A stretch of 10,146 bases of DNA from CAKTOF01 sp964523945 (GCA_964523945.1 CAZGBU010000077.1:1-10146); one strand, 5' to 3'; shown: positions 1 to 7,704, counted from the first letter of the stretch. Program-made: numbers and translations. Notes: generated by a model from the sequence alone, not told the origin.

Positions 1-561
1 ACGTCGGACGTGATGTACTACGCTTTTGACACCACCGACGAGGCCAATGGCGCCATGGAGGAATTCCTGACGGACTATACGGAGAACGCGAACCCTCAGT
101 TCGACTACGAGAGCAAGGCCACCTATGCCGGGGAATTTGAAAGCATGCGGAGCATGTTTTTGCTGCTGGGCGCCGCCCTGAGCTTCATCGTGGCTTTGGT
201 GGGCGTGCTGAACTTCTTCAACGCCATCCTCACCGGCATCATCGCCCGCAAGCGGGAGTTTGCAGTGCTCCAGTCCATTGGCATGACCGGGAAGCAGCTG
301 AAAACCATGCTGGTGTACGAAGGCCTGTTCTACGCCCTTGGAGCGGTGGTGATCTCCCTGGCGCTGGCGCTGGCGCTGGCCCTGGGTCCGGTGGCCTTTA
401 CCGCCGTGGAAAGTCTGTTCTGGTTCTTCACCTATCGCTTTACCCTGCTGCCATTCCTGATCGTGACGCCGGTCTTTGCCCTGCTTGGCATTCTGCTGCC
501 GCTGGCGGTATACCGTTCCGTCTCGCGCGCAACCATTGTCGAGCGCCTGCGGCAGGAATGA
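1..561 (+). CDS. ABC transporter permease, FtsX/MacB type, C-terminal part (5' end outside window)
   Basis: This is the last 186 codons of a membrane permease of an ABC exporter-type system; its start lies upstream of the window. The frame is open from base 1 (Thr-Ser-Asp before the GTG at 10), so the GTG/ATG at 10-15 is internal and not a start. A short soluble segment is followed by three hydrophobic helices at about 120-240, 320-400 and 430-510. Between the first two lies the charged segment 'IARKREFAVLQSIGMT', the hallmark cytoplasmic loop of FtsX-like permeases that contacts the ATPase. It ends with a basic tail and TGA at 559-561. The family exports or extracts lipids, peptides or antibiotics, or acts in signalling with two-component systems; the substrate cannot be told here. 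Its partner ATPase would lie upstream. Val (mostly gtg) and Ser codon choice differs visibly from the genes to the right. Confidence 0.9.
   Translation, partial: TSDVMYYAFDTTDEANGAMEEFLTDYTENANPQFDYESKATYAGEFESMRSMFLLLGAALSFIVALVGVLNFFNAILTGIIARKREFAVLQSIGMTGKQLKTMLVYEGLFYALGAVVISLALALALALGPVAFTAVESLFWFFTYRFTLLPFLIVTPVFALLGILLPLAVYRSVSRATIVERLRQE
358..384 (+). repeat. Short in-frame hexamer repeat (CTGGCG) in the permease
   Basis: Three perfect CTGGCG units plus a degenerate fourth unit (CTGGCC) and a CTG encode an alternating Leu-Ala stretch in the middle transmembrane helix of the permease. Hexamer slippage would keep the frame and only lengthen or shorten the helix. It may be nothing more than hydrophobic codon bias. 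Confidence 0.6.
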
Positions 562-634
562 GAATTGATGTGACGCGCGGGCGGGCAGCCCTGCTGCGAA
601 AACAAACCGGATCGTGTGATCCGCCCATAATCAA

Positions 635-667
635 GCACCCCCGTCCGGCATTGCCGGACGGGGGTGC
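635..667. terminator. Convergent hairpin terminator between the permease and the cinA-type gene
   Basis: A 15-bp perfect GC-rich stem (635-649 with 653-667) closes on an ATT loop. It sits 74 nt past the permease stop on the + strand and 8 nt past the cinA-type stop on the - strand. The T tracts are weak on both sides (CCGTTTGAT on +, TTGATTA on -), so it may be an imperfect intrinsic terminator or mainly an RNA-stabilising structure for both transcripts. A second small hairpin, 6-bp arms with a GTGT loop, lies at 608-623. Nothing else is seen in 562-675. Confidence 0.7.
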
Positions 668-675
668 CCGTTTGA

Positions 676-1155
676 TCACTCTGAATCGAGCGCGCGCAGC
701 AGCATGGAAAACGCACAGTCGCTCGCAGCCATGCGGTTTGCCGCGCGATCGTTTCCCAGGTGCAATACCGTGCAGGTTACAGTGCGCGCATCACTCAGCG
801 CGACATAGATCAGCCCGACCGGTTTGCCGCTGCCGTCGGCGTCCGGCCCGGCCAGGCCGGTGACGCCGATGCCGAAATCCGTCTGCATCTGCGCACGCAC
901 GCGCGTGGCCAGCTCCAACGCGACCGGCTCGGAGACGGCGCCCTCGCGTGCAAGCAGTGCATCCGGCACGCCGAGCAGCCGCTGCTTGGCCGCATCCGAA
1001 TAGACAATCAGGCCGCCCGGATAGACCGTCGAGCTGCCGGGAATGTCGGTCACGCGCTTGCCGATCAGGCCGCCGGTGCAGGATTCCGCCGTTGCAACCG
1101 TCTTCCCCGCGCGCCGCAGCGCTTCGACCGCGCGCACCGCCAGATCCTCAGCCAT
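676..1155 (-). CDS. pncC: Stand-alone CinA C-terminal domain protein (nicotinamide-nucleotide amidohydrolase, PncC type)
   Basis: This 159-residue cytoplasmic enzyme of the CinA C-terminal family is predicted to deamidate nicotinamide mononucleotide to nicotinate mononucleotide plus ammonia, recycling the nicotinamide part of NAD. Family signatures are 'TAESCTGG' at residues 22-29 (nucleophile Ser25), 'GGLIVYSDAAKQRLLGV' around 47-63 and 'GVTGLAGP' near residue 100. Its length fits the C-terminal domain alone; the N-terminal COG1058 domain of full CinA is absent, as in E. coli PncC (YgaD). The ATG at 1153-1155 lies inside the end of thiI: the two genes overlap by 8 nt (ATGGCTGA), so translation is probably coupled. 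It is the last gene of the comM-thiI-pncC unit and runs into the hairpin at 635-667. The link to competence in the CinA name should not be assumed for this short form. Confidence 0.92.
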   Translation of the reverse strand: MAEDLAVRAVEALRRAGKTVATAESCTGGLIGKRVTDIPGSSTVYPGGLIVYSDAAKQRLLGVPDALLAREGAVSEPVALELATRVRAQMQTDFGIGVTGLAGPDADGSGKPVGLIYVALSDARTVTCTVLHLGNDRAANRMAASDCAFSMLLRALDSE

Positions 1156-2326
1156 AGTAGCGCACCGCCACCTTTTCTGTATTTTCGATTGCCCGCGCGA
1201 TCAGCGCATCCGCGTCGAGCCGGGCCTCCGCCTGCTCCACCGCACGCAGATCCGGCTTTGTTTTCGGATGCTTCGGCGTAAACACCGTGCAACAGTCCTC
1301 ATATGGAAGGATCGACGTTTCAAGCGTGCCGATCCGGCGTGCAATTGTCACGATCTCCTCTTTGTCCATACCGATCAGCGGGCGGAACACCGGCATTGTA
1401 CACACTGCGTTCGTCACCGCCATCGCCTGCATCGTCTGGCTGGCCACCTGCCCCAGGCTCTCGCCGGTGACAAGTGAAAGGCAGCCGTGCTTCGCGGCGA
1501 TGCGTTCGGCGATGCGCATCATGAACCGGCGCATGATGATGGTGAAATATTCCTCCGGGCAGTGATCGCGGATCGCCTCCTGCACCTCGGTGAAGCCGAC
1601 GACATTGACTGTCATGCGGCCGCAGTATTTTGTCATCAGCCGTGCGAGCTCGAGCACCTTCTCCCGTGCACGCTCCGACGTATATGGATAGGAGAAAAAG
1701 TGAACGCACTCCAGCTCCACACCGCGCTTGGCCATCATATAACCAGCGACCGGCGAATCTATTCCGCCCGAGAGCAGCACTGCTGCGCGTCCGCCGACAC
1801 CAGTCGGCAGGCCGCCCGCCCCCGGCTCGGCCGGGCCGTGGACATAGGCAGCCTGTTCGCGCACTTCCACAAAGACCGTATAGGCCGGGTGATGGAGATC
1901 GACACGCACCGACGGGAACCGCTCGGCCAGCTGCCCGCCAACCTCCTGCGAAATCTGGATCGAGTTATAGGCAAAGCGTTTATCCGAGCGCTTTGATTCA
2001 ACCTTGAAGCTCTCTGCACAGGAAAGCGCCGGACCGAGATACTCCGCCGCCGTCTGCGCAATCGCGTCGAGCGATTTCTCGCATGCGCGGCAGCGGCAGA
2101 CCGAGACAACGCCGAAGACGCACCGGCAGACCTCCCACGCCGCGTCGAGGTCGCAGTCGTCGCTTTCCGGTTCGACATAGACCGTCGACTGCACCGTACG
2201 CAGCCGGAATGCGCCGCACTCGCGCAGGCGGCGGCTGAGATTATGGCTGAGCTGCTGCTCAAATGAACGCCGGTTGAGACCTTTCAGCACGATCTCACCC
2301 AGCTTCAACAAAAACAATTCTTTCAT
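1148..2326 (-). CDS. thiI: tRNA 4-thiouridine synthase ThiI (short form, no rhodanese domain)
   Basis: ThiI (392 residues) adenylates U8 of tRNA and replaces its oxygen with sulfur to give 4-thiouridine; in many bacteria it also takes part in thiazole sulfur transfer for thiamine. Order seen: an N-terminal ferredoxin-like region (about 1-60), a THUMP domain (about 60-165), then a PP-loop ATPase with 'SGGIDSP' at 186-192, and 'PYEDCCTVFTPKHP' near 341-354 with Cys345/Cys346 in the position of the catalytic Cys of E. coli ThiI (Cys344). The protein ends after the PP-loop domain, so there is no C-terminal rhodanese domain; as in Bacillus, sulfur should come from a dedicated cysteine desulfurase, which is not among the neighbours seen here. 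The ATG at 2326 is chosen over the longer frame (to 2434) because the homologous sequence starts at 'MKELFLLKLGEI', GGGAG (2333-2337) stands 6 nt upstream, and the extension overlaps comM. Its start is 19 nt after the comM stop. Confidence 0.96.
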   Translation of the reverse strand: MKELFLLKLGEIVLKGLNRRSFEQQLSHNLSRRLRECGAFRLRTVQSTVYVEPESDDCDLDAAWEVCRCVFGVVSVCRCRACEKSLDAIAQTAAEYLGPALSCAESFKVESKRSDKRFAYNSIQISQEVGGQLAERFPSVRVDLHHPAYTVFVEVREQAAYVHGPAEPGAGGLPTGVGGRAAVLLSGGIDSPVAGYMMAKRGVELECVHFFSYPYTSERAREKVLELARLMTKYCGRMTVNVVGFTEVQEAIRDHCPEEYFTIIMRRFMMRIAERIAAKHGCLSLVTGESLGQVASQTMQAMAVTNAVCTMPVFRPLIGMDKEEIVTIARRIGTLETSILPYEDCCTVFTPKHPKTKPDLRAVEQAEARLDADALIARAIENTEKVAVRYYG

Positions 2327-2345
2327 GATTCTCTCCCATTCTTCT

Positions 2346-3847
2346 TCAGTTCCGGCCCAGCCGGACCGAGCGATACTGGATCGCTTCGGCAATGTGCGCC
2401 GGCGCGATTGTCTGCGCACCGGCAAGATCGGCAATCGTTCGGGCGACTTTCAGCACACGGTCGTAGCTGCGCGCAGTCATATGCAGCCGCTCAAAGGCCG
2501 CTTTCATCAGGTTAGTGCATGTCCCGTCGAGCGCGCAGCAGCTGCGCAGGTCTGCCGGCTCCATCGCCGCGTTGCACGGGATGCGCCGCCCGCAGTAACG
2601 CGTTTGCTGGATCTTACGGGCCGCATTGACGCGTGCACGGATCACAGCCGACGGCTCGGACGCGGCCCGCTGCGAGAGCGCATCAAACTCCACCGACGGC
2701 ACCTCGACCACGATATCGATGCGGTCGAGCAGCGGACCGGAAATGCGGCTCATATACTGGTCAACCGACGCCTGGGAACAGCTGCACCGACCGGACGGAT
2801 GTCCATACCAGCCGCAGCGGCATGGGTTCATTGCACAGACCAGCATGAATTCGCTCGGGTAAGTCACACTCCTGCTCACGCGCGAGATGGTAACCGCGCC
2901 GTCCTCAAGCGGCTGACGCAGCCCCTCCAGCGTATCCTTGCGGAACTCCGGTAACTCGTCGAGAAACAGCACGCCGTGATGTGCCAGCGAGATCTCCCCC
3001 GGCTTGGGGTTTGGTCCGCCGCCCATCAGACCCGCAGCGGAGATCGTGTGGTGCGGGCTGCGGAACGGCCGCTCCGTCACAAGCGGCTCGTCACTGTGCA
3101 GCATACCCATGATGGAGTAGAGCTGTGTCACTTCGAGCGCCTCTTCGCGCGTCATATCCGGCAGAATCGAAGGCAGCCGCTTGGCGAGCATGCTCTTGCC
3201 CGAGCCGGGCGGTCCGATCAGCAGCACGTTGTGCCCGCCGGCCGCCGCAATTTCCAGCGCGCGCTTGGCATTTTCCTGGCCGACCACATCGGCAAAATCC
3301 AGTGCCGGCCGCACCCGCTCTGTCGGCTGCCATGACGGCTGCGGTGCAATCGGCGCCTCGCCGGTCAGGTGCTGGACCAGTTGGCACACATCCGTCACGC
3401 CATAGACTGTCAGGCCCTCGGCCAGCGTGGCCTCCGGCGCGTTTGCCGCCGGCACATAAACGGCTTCAATGCCAGCGCCATGGGCAGCACGCCGGAAACC
3501 GGACGGAGTTTGCCGTCGAGGCTCAGCTCGCCAAGAAACGCACACCGCTCCCGCGGCAGCTTCAGGTCGCCTGCCGCCGACAGGATCCCGAGCAGAATCG
3601 GCAGATCATACAGCGTGCCGGATTTTTTCGTCCCGGCCGGTGCGAGATTGAGCGTAATCCGGCTGACGGGAAATTTGAACCCGCAGTTTTTGACCGCAGA
3701 GCGCACGCGCTCACGCGCCTCGCGCACCGCCGCGTCGGGCAGGCCGACCAGTTCAAACGCCGGCAGCCCGTTTGTGATATTGCACTCGACCGAAACCCCG
3801 TAGCCCTCGATTCCGGTCAGTCCCAAAGAGGCGATGCTGCTGTACAA
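2346..3847 (-). pseudogene. comM: ComM/YifB-family Mg-chelatase-like AAA+ ATPase, frameshifted
   Basis: The YifB/ComM family are hexameric AAA+ motor proteins; ComM of Vibrio and Acinetobacter is a branch-migration helicase used in natural transformation. Here the gene is in two frames. The N-terminal part (3847 to about 3472, 126 codons) holds the Lon/S5-like domain, e.g. 'GLPAFELVGLPDAAVREARE' and 'FLGELSLDGKLRPVSGVLPM'. The C-terminal part (about 3470 to 2346, 374 residues) holds Walker A 'GPPGSGKS' (about 3193-3216), Walker B 'GVLFLDELPEF', the Cys-rich 'NPCRCGWYG..GRCSCS' loop and the C-terminal domain. The frames meet at 3471-3475. Compared with the family, five residues between 'LPMAL' and 'GIEA' are missing, which fits loss of 16 nt; restoring them would give about 505 residues, the normal size. 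The start is TTG at 3845-3847, where homology begins, with GGGGGAG (3853-3859) 5 nt upstream. First gene of a unit with thiI and pncC. A sequencing or assembly error remains possible. Confidence 0.88.
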
Positions 3848-3852
3848 GCCGA

Positions 3853-3859
3853 CTCCCCC
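3853..3859 (-). promoter_or_regulatory. Ribosome binding site deciding the UUG start of comM
   Basis: GGGGGAG on the - strand stands 5 nt before TTG (3847-3845). The in-frame extension to 3907 has no such site and is not conserved in the family, so the UUG start is preferred. Confidence 0.8.
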
Positions 3860-3878
3860 AAACCACGCAATTTCCACT

Positions 3879-3907
3879 ATTATAGCGCATTCGCGTCCGA
3901 AATACAA
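3879..3907 (-). promoter_or_regulatory. Sigma-A type promoter of the comM-thiI-pncC unit
   Basis: On the - strand, TTGTAT (3907-3902), a 17-nt spacer and a perfect TATAAT (3884-3879). The predicted transcription start near 3872 gives a leader of about 25 nt before the comM UUG. The -35 box matches the consensus only at TTG. Confidence 0.7.
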
Positions 3908-3970
3908 TTTTCATTTATGCAAGTACGCGCATTTTTCTTGCAATTGCATCCGTTTGTTGTGGGATTGTGA

Positions 3971-3987
3971 AAAAAGAAATTCTTTTT
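3971..3987. promoter_or_regulatory. 17-bp AT-rich palindrome between divergent promoters, possible operator
   Basis: AAAAAGAA (3971-3978), one central A, and TTCTTTTT (3980-3987) form perfect 8-bp arms in a region otherwise rich in GC. It lies 11 nt upstream of the PFOR -35 box and about 64 nt upstream of the -35 box of the opposing promoter, a place suited to an activator or repressor. Equally it could be a simple A/T tract acting as an UP-like element. No regulator family can be named from the sequence. Confidence 0.35.
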
Positions 3988-3998
3988 CCGGCGGGTGA

Positions 3999-4028
3999 TT
4001 TACTTTTTGCCGTGAATTATGATAAAAT
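3999..4028 (+). promoter_or_regulatory. Promoter of the pyruvate:ferredoxin oxidoreductase gene
   Basis: TTTACT (3999-4004), an 18-nt spacer and TAAAAT (4023-4028) with an extended -10 TG at 4020-4021. Predicted start near 4035, giving a leader of about 28 nt that contains GGAGG. An overlapping TATGAT at 4018-4023 is an alternative -10 box but lacks a matching -35. Confidence 0.55.
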
Positions 4029-4048
4029 TGTGGTACTTCTGAGTGTAT

Positions 4049-4053
4049 GGAGG
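4049..4053 (+). promoter_or_regulatory. Ribosome binding site deciding the PFOR start
   Basis: Perfect GGAGG, 9 nt before the ATG at 4063. It fixes the start at 'MARAYKSMDG' and not at the upstream in-frame ATG-less extension that opens at 3967. Confidence 0.85.
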
Positions 4054-4062
4054 TTTTGCAAG

Positions 4063-7000
4063 ATGGCTCGAGCATACAAATCGATGGACGGCAACACCGC
4101 CGCGGCACACGTCGCCTATGCGTATACCGAGGTTGCCGCCATCTATCCGATCACGCCGTCGTCTGTGATGGCTGAGCTCGCCGACGACTGGGCTGCCAAT
4201 GGCCGGGAGAACATCTTTGGCCAGCGGCTCAAGATTGCCGAGATGCAGTCTGAAGGCGGCGCAGCCGGTGCAGTACACGGCTCCCTGTCCGCCGGTGCGC
4301 TGACCACGACGTTCACCGCATCACAGGGTCTGCTGCTGATGATTCCGAATATGTACAAAATTGCGGCGGAGCAGCTTCCCTGCGTCATCCACGTCTCTGC
4401 CCGCGCGCTCGCGACGCATGCGCTGTCGATCTTCGGCGACCACTCCGACGTGATGGCCTGCCGCGGTACCGGATTTGCGATGCTCGCCTCGTCGAACCCG
4501 CAGGAGGTTATGGATCTGGCCGCGGTGACGCACCTGTCCGCCATCGAAGGGCATCATGCGTTTGTGCATTTCTTCGACGGCTTCCGCACCTCGCACGAGA
4601 TCCAGAAGATCGCCGTTTGGGATTACGACGAACTGAAAGATATGCTCGATATGGAGCAGGTCGAGCGCTTCCGCGCGCACGCGCTCAGCCCCGAACATCC
4701 TGTCCTGCGCGGCTCGGCACAGAACCCGGATATTTTCTTCCAGGTGCGCGAGGCCGGCAATCAGCATGTTGACAACATTGTCGACGACGTCGTCGCCAAC
4801 ATGGAGAAAGTCAACGCCCGCATCGGCACAAACTACAAGCCGTTCAATTACTACGGTGCGCCCGACGCAAAGCATGTCATTGTCTCGATGGGTTCGTCGT
4901 GCGACGCGATTGAAGAGGTTGTCGACTATCTGAACGAACGCGGCGAAAAGGTCGGCCTTGTCAACGTCCATCTCTACCGTCCGTTCTCGGCCAAACACCT
5001 GATCGCTGTTCTGCCGGAGACAGTCGAGCGCATCGCGGTGCTCGACCGCTGCAAGGAGTCCGGCTCGCTCGGTGAGCCGCTGTTTCAGGATGTTGTCACG
5101 GCGCTCGCCGGCACAAAGTTCGCCGGTGTCAGCGTCATCGGCGGCCGCTACGGCCTCGGCTCGAAAGACACCGGGCCGAGCTGCTATCTGGCCGTTTACC
5201 GCAACCTGGCCAAGCAGAACCCGCAGCATCCGTTCACAATCGGTATCACCGACGATGTGACCCATCTGTCGCTGCCGCTCGATGAGATTATCGACACGCA
5301 GGCCAAGGACAACACTGCCTGCAAGTTCTGGGGCCTTGGCTCCGACGGCACCGTCGGTGCAAACAAGAACTCCATCAAGATCATCGGCGATAACACCGAC
5401 CTCAAGATCCAGGCGTATTTCCAGTACGACTCGAAAAAATCAGGCGGCGTCACCATCTCGCACCTGCGCTTCGGGCCAGAGCCGATCCGTTCGACGTACT
5501 ATGTTACGGCGAGCGACTTTGTCGCATGCCACCAGGCTTCATATCTTGAAAAATACCCGATGGCACAGGATCTCAAGCCGGGCGGTACGTTCCTCATCAA
5601 CTGCGGCTACGATGTCGAGCAGCTCGGCCGCGTCCTGCCGGCTGATGCGAAACGCTACATTGCCGAAAACAACATTCAGGTCTATACGGTCGATGCGGCT
5701 AAGCTCGGCCAGGAGCTCGGCTTGGGCAACAAGTTCAATATGATCCTGCAGGCCGCATTCTTCAAGCTGGCCAACATTATTCCGATTGACGACGCTGAGA
5801 AATACATGAAGGACGCCATCGTCGCCACCTACGGCCACAAGGGCGAGGATGTCGTCGCCAAGAACAAGGCCGCCGTCGACGCCGGCCTCACCAACCTGGT
5901 CAAGCTCGAAATCCCTGCGAGCTGGAAAGATGCAGTTGACGAGACCACAGCCGCCGGCATCGCCTGCGACGATCCGGAGATGAAACAGTTCCTTGATGAT
6001 GTACTCGTGCCCGCCAACGCGATGGTCGGCGATGCGATTCCCGTCTCGAAGCTGATGAGCATGGCCGACGGCACGCTGCCGGCCGGTACCGCTGCTTATG
6101 AAAAACGCGGCATCTCCGCTGTCGCCCCGGTCTGGCTGCCGGAAAACTGCATCCAGTGCAACTTCTGCTCGTATGTCTGCCCGCATGCGGTCATCCGCCC
6201 GTTTGTGATGAACGGCGCGGAACTGTCCGCCGCGCCCGAGGGGACAAAGTCCAAACCGATGGCCGGCAAGGGCGTCGATGGGCTGCACTTCTCGATCCAG
6301 ATCTCGGATCTCGACTGCACCGGCTGTGGCTCCTGCGTCAACGTCTGCCCGGCCAAGGAAAAAGCGCTTCAGCTTGCGCCGATCTCCGACCAGGCCCAGC
6401 AGCAGTATAATTACGCATTTGAGAATGTCAGCGAAAAGGTGCTGCCGTTTGACGATTCGACCGTCAAGGGGTCGCAGTTCCGTCAGCCGCTGTTCGAGTT
6501 CTCCGGCGCATGCGCCGGCTGCGGCGAAACACCGTATGCCAAGCTCGTTACGCAGCTCTACGGAGACCGGATGTTCATTGCCAACGCCACGGGCTGCTCT
6601 TCGATCTGGGGCGGCTCCGCGCCGTCAACGCCATACACCGTCAATAAGGCCGGCCGCGGCCCGGCTTGGTCGAATTCGCTGTTTGAGGACAATGCGGAGT
6701 ACGGCCTCGGCGAGGCAATCGCAATGAAGCAGCGCCGCGCGCGACTGGCCGACATTGTGCGCAAACTGGTGGCGGTGCCGTACTGCGATGAAGATGTTGC
6801 GGCTGCCGGCCAGGAATGGCTTGACCAGATGGAGGATGCGGCTGGTGCCAGAGCCGCGGGCGAAAAGCTGCTCGCGCTGTGCAAAGCCGCGGGCGAACGC
6901 GATTTTACCGGCACGCCGTTTGAGGAAGCCTGGCTGAACAATGGCAAGCAGTGTCCCTGCGAAGCATGCGGCTACGCCCGCGAGGTCGTTGCGAACGCAG

Positions 7001-7656
7001 ATTTGCTTGCAAAGCCCTCGATGTGGATTTTTGGCGGCGATGGCTGGGCCTACGACATCGGCTACGGCGGCCTGGATCATGTGCTTGCCTCCGGTGAAAA
7101 CGTCAATATTCTGGTTTTTGACACCGAGGTATACTCCAACACCGGCGGTCAGTCCTCGAAGTCGACGCCGACCGGTGCGGTGGCCCAGTTCGCCGCCTCC
7201 GGCAAGGAGACAAAGAAAAAAGATCTCGCGCAAATCGCCATGACCTACGGCTATGTCTATGTTGCGCAGGTCGCCATGGGCGCGGACTACAACCAGACGC
7301 TCAAGGCCATCCGCGAGGCGGAGAGCTATGACGGCCCGTCGATCGTCATCGCCTATGCCCCCTGCATCAACCACGGCGCACGCGCCGGTATGGGCAGATC
7401 GATGGAGACAATGAAGCGCGCTGTTGAAGCTGGTTACTGGTTCCTGTTCCGGTATGATCCGCGTAAGGAAAAGCCGTTCCAGCTCGACTCCAAGGCGCCG
7501 TCCGGCAGCTATGTCGACTATCTCATGAGCGAGGTGCGCTACAGCTCGCTGAAACTCGCGTTCCCGGATCGCGCGCAGGTGCTGTTCGAAAAGGCGGAGG
7601 AGGAATCCAAAGCCAAGTACGAGCAGCTCGAGCGCCGCGACGAAGCGGGCCGATAA
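4063..7656 (+). CDS. nifJ: Pyruvate:ferredoxin (flavodoxin) oxidoreductase, single-chain
   Basis: PFOR (1197 residues) oxidises pyruvate with CoA to acetyl-CoA and CO2 and reduces ferredoxin or flavodoxin; it is the central pyruvate enzyme of strict anaerobes and acts in the cytoplasm. Landmarks agree with Desulfovibrio africanus PFOR numbering: 'YPITPSS' from Tyr28 with Thr31, Glu64 in 'EMQSEGG', and Arg114 in 'HVSARALATHALSIFGDHSD'. The two 2[4Fe-4S] ferredoxin motifs are Cys696/699/702/706 and Cys752/755/758/762. The proximal cluster is Cys817, 820, 845 and 1101. The thiamine diphosphate site is 'GDGWAYDIG' (992-1000) through 'NTGGQ' (Asn1026). All domains are present in one chain and no key residue is missing. 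It has its own promoter (3999-4028) and terminator (7671-7704), so it is probably monocistronic. Odd: the linker before the thiamine site carries 'CPCEAC' at 964-969, which I do not recall from other PFORs. Start chosen by GGAGG and homology. Confidence 0.97.
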   Translation: MARAYKSMDGNTAAAHVAYAYTEVAAIYPITPSSVMAELADDWAANGRENIFGQRLKIAEMQSEGGAAGAVHGSLSAGALTTTFTASQGLLLMIPNMYKIAAEQLPCVIHVSARALATHALSIFGDHSDVMACRGTGFAMLASSNPQEVMDLAAVTHLSAIEGHHAFVHFFDGFRTSHEIQKIAVWDYDELKDMLDMEQVERFRAHALSPEHPVLRGSAQNPDIFFQVREAGNQHVDNIVDDVVANMEKVNARIGTNYKPFNYYGAPDAKHVIVSMGSSCDAIEEVVDYLNERGEKVGLVNVHLYRPFSAKHLIAVLPETVERIAVLDRCKESGSLGEPLFQDVVTALAGTKFAGVSVIGGRYGLGSKDTGPSCYLAVYRNLAKQNPQHPFTIGITDDVTHLSLPLDEIIDTQAKDNTACKFWGLGSDGTVGANKNSIKIIGDNTDLKIQAYFQYDSKKSGGVTISHLRFGPEPIRSTYYVTASDFVACHQASYLEKYPMAQDLKPGGTFLINCGYDVEQLGRVLPADAKRYIAENNIQVYTVDAAKLGQELGLGNKFNMILQAAFFKLANIIPIDDAEKYMKDAIVATYGHKGEDVVAKNKAAVDAGLTNLVKLEIPASWKDAVDETTAAGIACDDPEMKQFLDDVLVPANAMVGDAIPVSKLMSMADGTLPAGTAAYEKRGISAVAPVWLPENCIQCNFCSYVCPHAVIRPFVMNGAELSAAPEGTKSKPMAGKGVDGLHFSIQISDLDCTGCGSCVNVCPAKEKALQLAPISDQAQQQYNYAFENVSEKVLPFDDSTVKGSQFRQPLFEFSGACAGCGETPYAKLVTQLYGDRMFIANATGCSSIWGGSAPSTPYTVNKAGRGPAWSNSLFEDNAEYGLGEAIAMKQRRARLADIVRKLVAVPYCDEDVAAAGQEWLDQMEDAAGARAAGEKLLALCKAAGERDFTGTPFEEAWLNNGKQCPCEACGYAREVVANADLLAKPSMWIFGGDGWAYDIGYGGLDHVLASGENVNILVFDTEVYSNTGGQSSKSTPTGAVAQFAASGKETKKKDLAQIAMTYGYVYVAQVAMGADYNQTLKAIREAESYDGPSIVIAYAPCINHGARAGMGRSMETMKRAVEAGYWFLFRYDPRKEKPFQLDSKAPSGSYVDYLMSEVRYSSLKLAFPDRAQVLFEKAEEESKAKYEQLERRDEAGR

Positions 7657-7670
7657 AATACAAACAGAAC

Positions 7671-7704
7671 GCCCCGGTTCCATAAAGGAACCGGGGCATT
7701 TTTT
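7671..7704 (+). terminator. Intrinsic terminator of the PFOR gene (bidirectional)
   Basis: An 11-bp perfect stem (7671-7681 with 7687-7697), loop ATAAA, followed by ATTTTTT at 7698-7704, 14 nt after the PFOR stop. Read on the - strand, the same hairpin follows directly after the stop of the small membrane protein gene and is trailed by a T-rich stretch (GTTCTGTTTGTATTTT), so it probably ends both converging transcripts. Confidence 0.93.

Noticed and set aside
2327..2434. 36-residue N-terminal extension of ThiI
   Set aside because: It overlaps the end of comM and is Arg-rich shadow sequence; the family starts at the ATG 2326 with its own GGGAG.
3460..3500. Programmed frameshift in comM
   Set aside because: No slippery heptamer is seen at the junction, and frameshifting alone would still leave about five family residues missing, which a deletion explains.
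3125..3970. 281-codon + strand frame opposite comM
   Set aside because: Arg/Pro/Ala-rich shadow translation of the comM antisense strand.
3965..3982. TTGTGA followed by an A-rich stretch upstream of PFOR, like a Rex operator half-site
   Set aside because: The second half does not form the needed inverted TCACAA-like repeat at 18-bp spacing, so only one half-site is present.
3967..4062. 32-residue N-terminal extension of PFOR
   Set aside because: It covers the -35/-10 region, has no ribosome binding site, and homology starts at the ATG 4063 behind GGAGG.
4321..5265. 314-codon - strand frame inside PFOR
   Set aside because: Antisense shadow of PFOR with no homology or site of its own.
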